DNA of 12,637 nt from an uncultured Pedobacter sp. (GTDB lineage Bacteria > Bacteroidota > Bacteroidia > Sphingobacteriales > Sphingobacteriaceae), in NCBI GenBank assembly GCA_946478755.1, contig CAMLDJ010000153.1:1-12637 (forward strand), read 5' to 3'. Position 1 is the first letter of the stretch, and every line of letters begins with the position of its first letter. The notes below the pieces were generated by a model, which worked only from the letters and a program-made list of their open reading frames with translations, searched no databases and had not been told where the DNA came from. Both the position numbers and the translations under genes were made by a program. Of the stretch, positions 11,586 to 12,637 are shown in pieces.

Positions 11586-12637
11586 TTATAGCTTATCGCT
11601 GGCGTTTCTGCAGTTTAAATCTTCAAATGCCTGCGTTAAACGTTTAACAAACTGTTCTTCACCTTTACGCAACCAAACGCGCGGATCATAATATTTCTTG
11701 TTTGGCTTATCTTCACCCTCCGGGTTACCGATCTGGCCCTGAAGATACGCTTCATTAGCTTTATAGTAATCAAGGATCCCTTCCCAGAAAGCCCACTGCA
11801 TATCGGTATCAATATTCATTTTAATGGCCCCATACGAAATGGCTTCCCTGATCTCTTCCTGCGAAGAACCAGAACCACCGTGAAATACGAAGTTGATCGG
11901 CTTCTCGGCAGTAAGGCCGAATTTCTCCCTAACGAAGTCCTGTGAATTCTTAAGGATTACCGGTTGCAGTTTAACGTTGCCGGGCTTGTACACGCCGTGA
12001 ACGTTTCCGAATGCTGCCGCCACGGTAAACTTATCGCTTACTTTACGCAGCACTTCGCAAGCATAAGCGACTTCAGAAGGTTGTGTGTATAACTTAGAAC
12101 TGTCTACATCACTGTTGTCTACACCATCTTCCTCACCACCGGTTACCCCCAATTCAATTTCGATGGTCATGCCCATTTTAGCCATACGCGCTAAATATTT
12201 AGCAGAGATCTCCATGTTTTCCTCGATAGATTCTTCCGAAAGATCAAGCATGTGAGAAGAGAAGAGTGGTTTACCATGTTCAGCGAAGAACTTTTCGCCA
12301 TGGTCCAGTAATCCATCAATCCATGGCAATAATTTCTTGGCTGCATGGTCTGTATGCAACACCACTGCCACGCCGTAATGCTCTGCCAGTAGATGAACAT
12401 GTTTAGCTGCAGATACTGCGCCAAGCACACAGGCACTCAGGTTATCATTATTTAATGTTTTTCCTGCATAGAACTGCGCTCCTCCGTTAGACAACTGGAT
12501 CATAACAGGTGAATTAACTGCTTTGGCAGTTTCCATTACTGCATTGATCGTATTTGTTCCCGTTACATTTACTGCGGGTAAAGCAAACTGATGTTTTTTA
12601 GCCTGTTCAAACAATTCCTGAACAGCATCTCCGTAAA
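11586..12637 (-). CDS. fbaA: Class II fructose-bisphosphate aldolase (5' end outside window)
   Basis: This zinc-dependent aldolase of the E. coli FbaA type reversibly cleaves fructose 1,6-bisphosphate to dihydroxyacetone phosphate and glyceraldehyde 3-phosphate in glycolysis and gluconeogenesis. The frame is open to the right edge (YGDAVQELFEQAKK), so the TTG at 12614 is an internal Leu codon, not the start. Counting against E. coli FbaA, about a dozen N-terminal residues are missing. Numbering from that Leu as residue 1, visible residues are HTDH (Asp89 catalytic, His90 zinc), the IEIELG ligand Glu154, GGEEDGVDN at 159-167, and zinc ligands His206 in NVHGVYKPG and His245 in FHGGSGSS. NIDTDMQWAFWEG follows, and the C-terminal region YYDPRVWLRKGEEQF is intact. 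The gene ends with its own terminator, so it is probably separate from the permease-GNAT pair downstream. Confidence 0.95.
   Translation of the reverse strand, partial: YGDAVQELFEQAKKHQFALPAVNVTGTNTINAVMETAKAVNSPVMIQLSNGGAQFYAGKTLNNDNLSACVLGAVSAAKHVHLLAEHYGVAVVLHTDHAAKKLLPWIDGLLDHGEKFFAEHGKPLFSSHMLDLSEESIEENMEISAKYLARMAKMGMTIEIELGVTGGEEDGVDNSDVDSSKLYTQPSEVAYACEVLRKVSDKFTVAAAFGNVHGVYKPGNVKLQPVILKNSQDFVREKFGLTAEKPINFVFHGGSGSSQEEIREAISYGAIKMNIDTDMQWAFWEGILDYYKANEAYLQGQIGNPEGEDKPNKKYYDPRVWLRKGEEQFVKRLTQAFEDLNCRNASDKL

Noticed and set aside
12612..12614. TTG as the start of the aldolase
   Set aside because: The frame continues to the window edge with YGDAVQELF, which matches the N-terminal region of E. 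coli-type FbaA, so the gene is cut by the window and TTG is an internal Leu codon.
1..12637. Mobile element, phage, defence system or CRISPR
   Set aside because: All clear genes are housekeeping or ordinary envelope and metabolic genes. No transposase, integrase, toxin-antitoxin pair, long terminal repeats or spaced repeat arrays were seen on either strand.

Overview
The window looks like core chromosome of a Bacteroidota species, most likely Sphingobacteriaceae (Pedobacter-like). Three things point this way. SecD and SecF are one fused 994-residue protein. The promoter-like sites match the Bacteroidota -7 consensus TAnnTTTG, with A/T-rich start regions instead of Shine-Dalgarno sites. The protein families (O-succinylhomoserine sulfhydrylase with an OsmC partner, a Bacteroidota-like HMG-CoA lyase variant, E. 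coli-type class II aldolase) also fit. The genus is an inference. I see no tRNA, rRNA, CRISPR array, insertion sequence, phage gene or recognisable riboswitch.

Layout. (1) Positions 1-1027, + strand: the 3' end of a large outer-membrane beta-barrel gene, followed 3 nt later by a small LapA-like two-helix membrane protein. A strong bidirectional terminator (1083-1123) separates it from the next, convergent block. (2) Positions 3597-1146, - strand: ispE, an OsmC-family thiol peroxidase and metZ, probably one operon. (3) Positions 3598-3885: a 288-nt divergent intergenic region with a promoter-like site facing each way. (4) Positions 3886-10595, + strand: thyA-folA (ATGA overlap), then secDF with its own promoter-like site and terminator, then a type II NADH dehydrogenase overlapping an HMG-CoA lyase by 23 nt. 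(5) Positions 12637-10590, - strand: class II fructose-bisphosphate aldolase (5' end outside the window) with its terminator, then a low-affinity iron permease family protein overlapping a GNAT acetyltransferase. The acetyltransferase and lyase genes converge with stop codons inside a 6-nt overlap.

How the genes work together. ThyA makes dTMP and dihydrofolate, and FolA recycles the dihydrofolate. IspE belongs to the non-mevalonate (MEP) isoprenoid pathway. MetZ assimilates sulfide into homocysteine. SecDF pulls secreted proteins across the inner membrane and so serves outer-membrane proteins such as the one at the left edge. NDH-2 feeds electrons to quinones, HMG-CoA lyase completes leucine breakdown, and the aldolase is glycolytic/gluconeogenic.

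I did not find a convincing undescribed system. The points most worth checking are a likely dinucleotide-slip frame change at the end of the LapA-like gene, a 58-codon - strand frame in the ispE-thyA gap, a 16-bp palindrome covering the secDF stop codon, and unusual active-site-region residues in SecF and HMG-CoA lyase.
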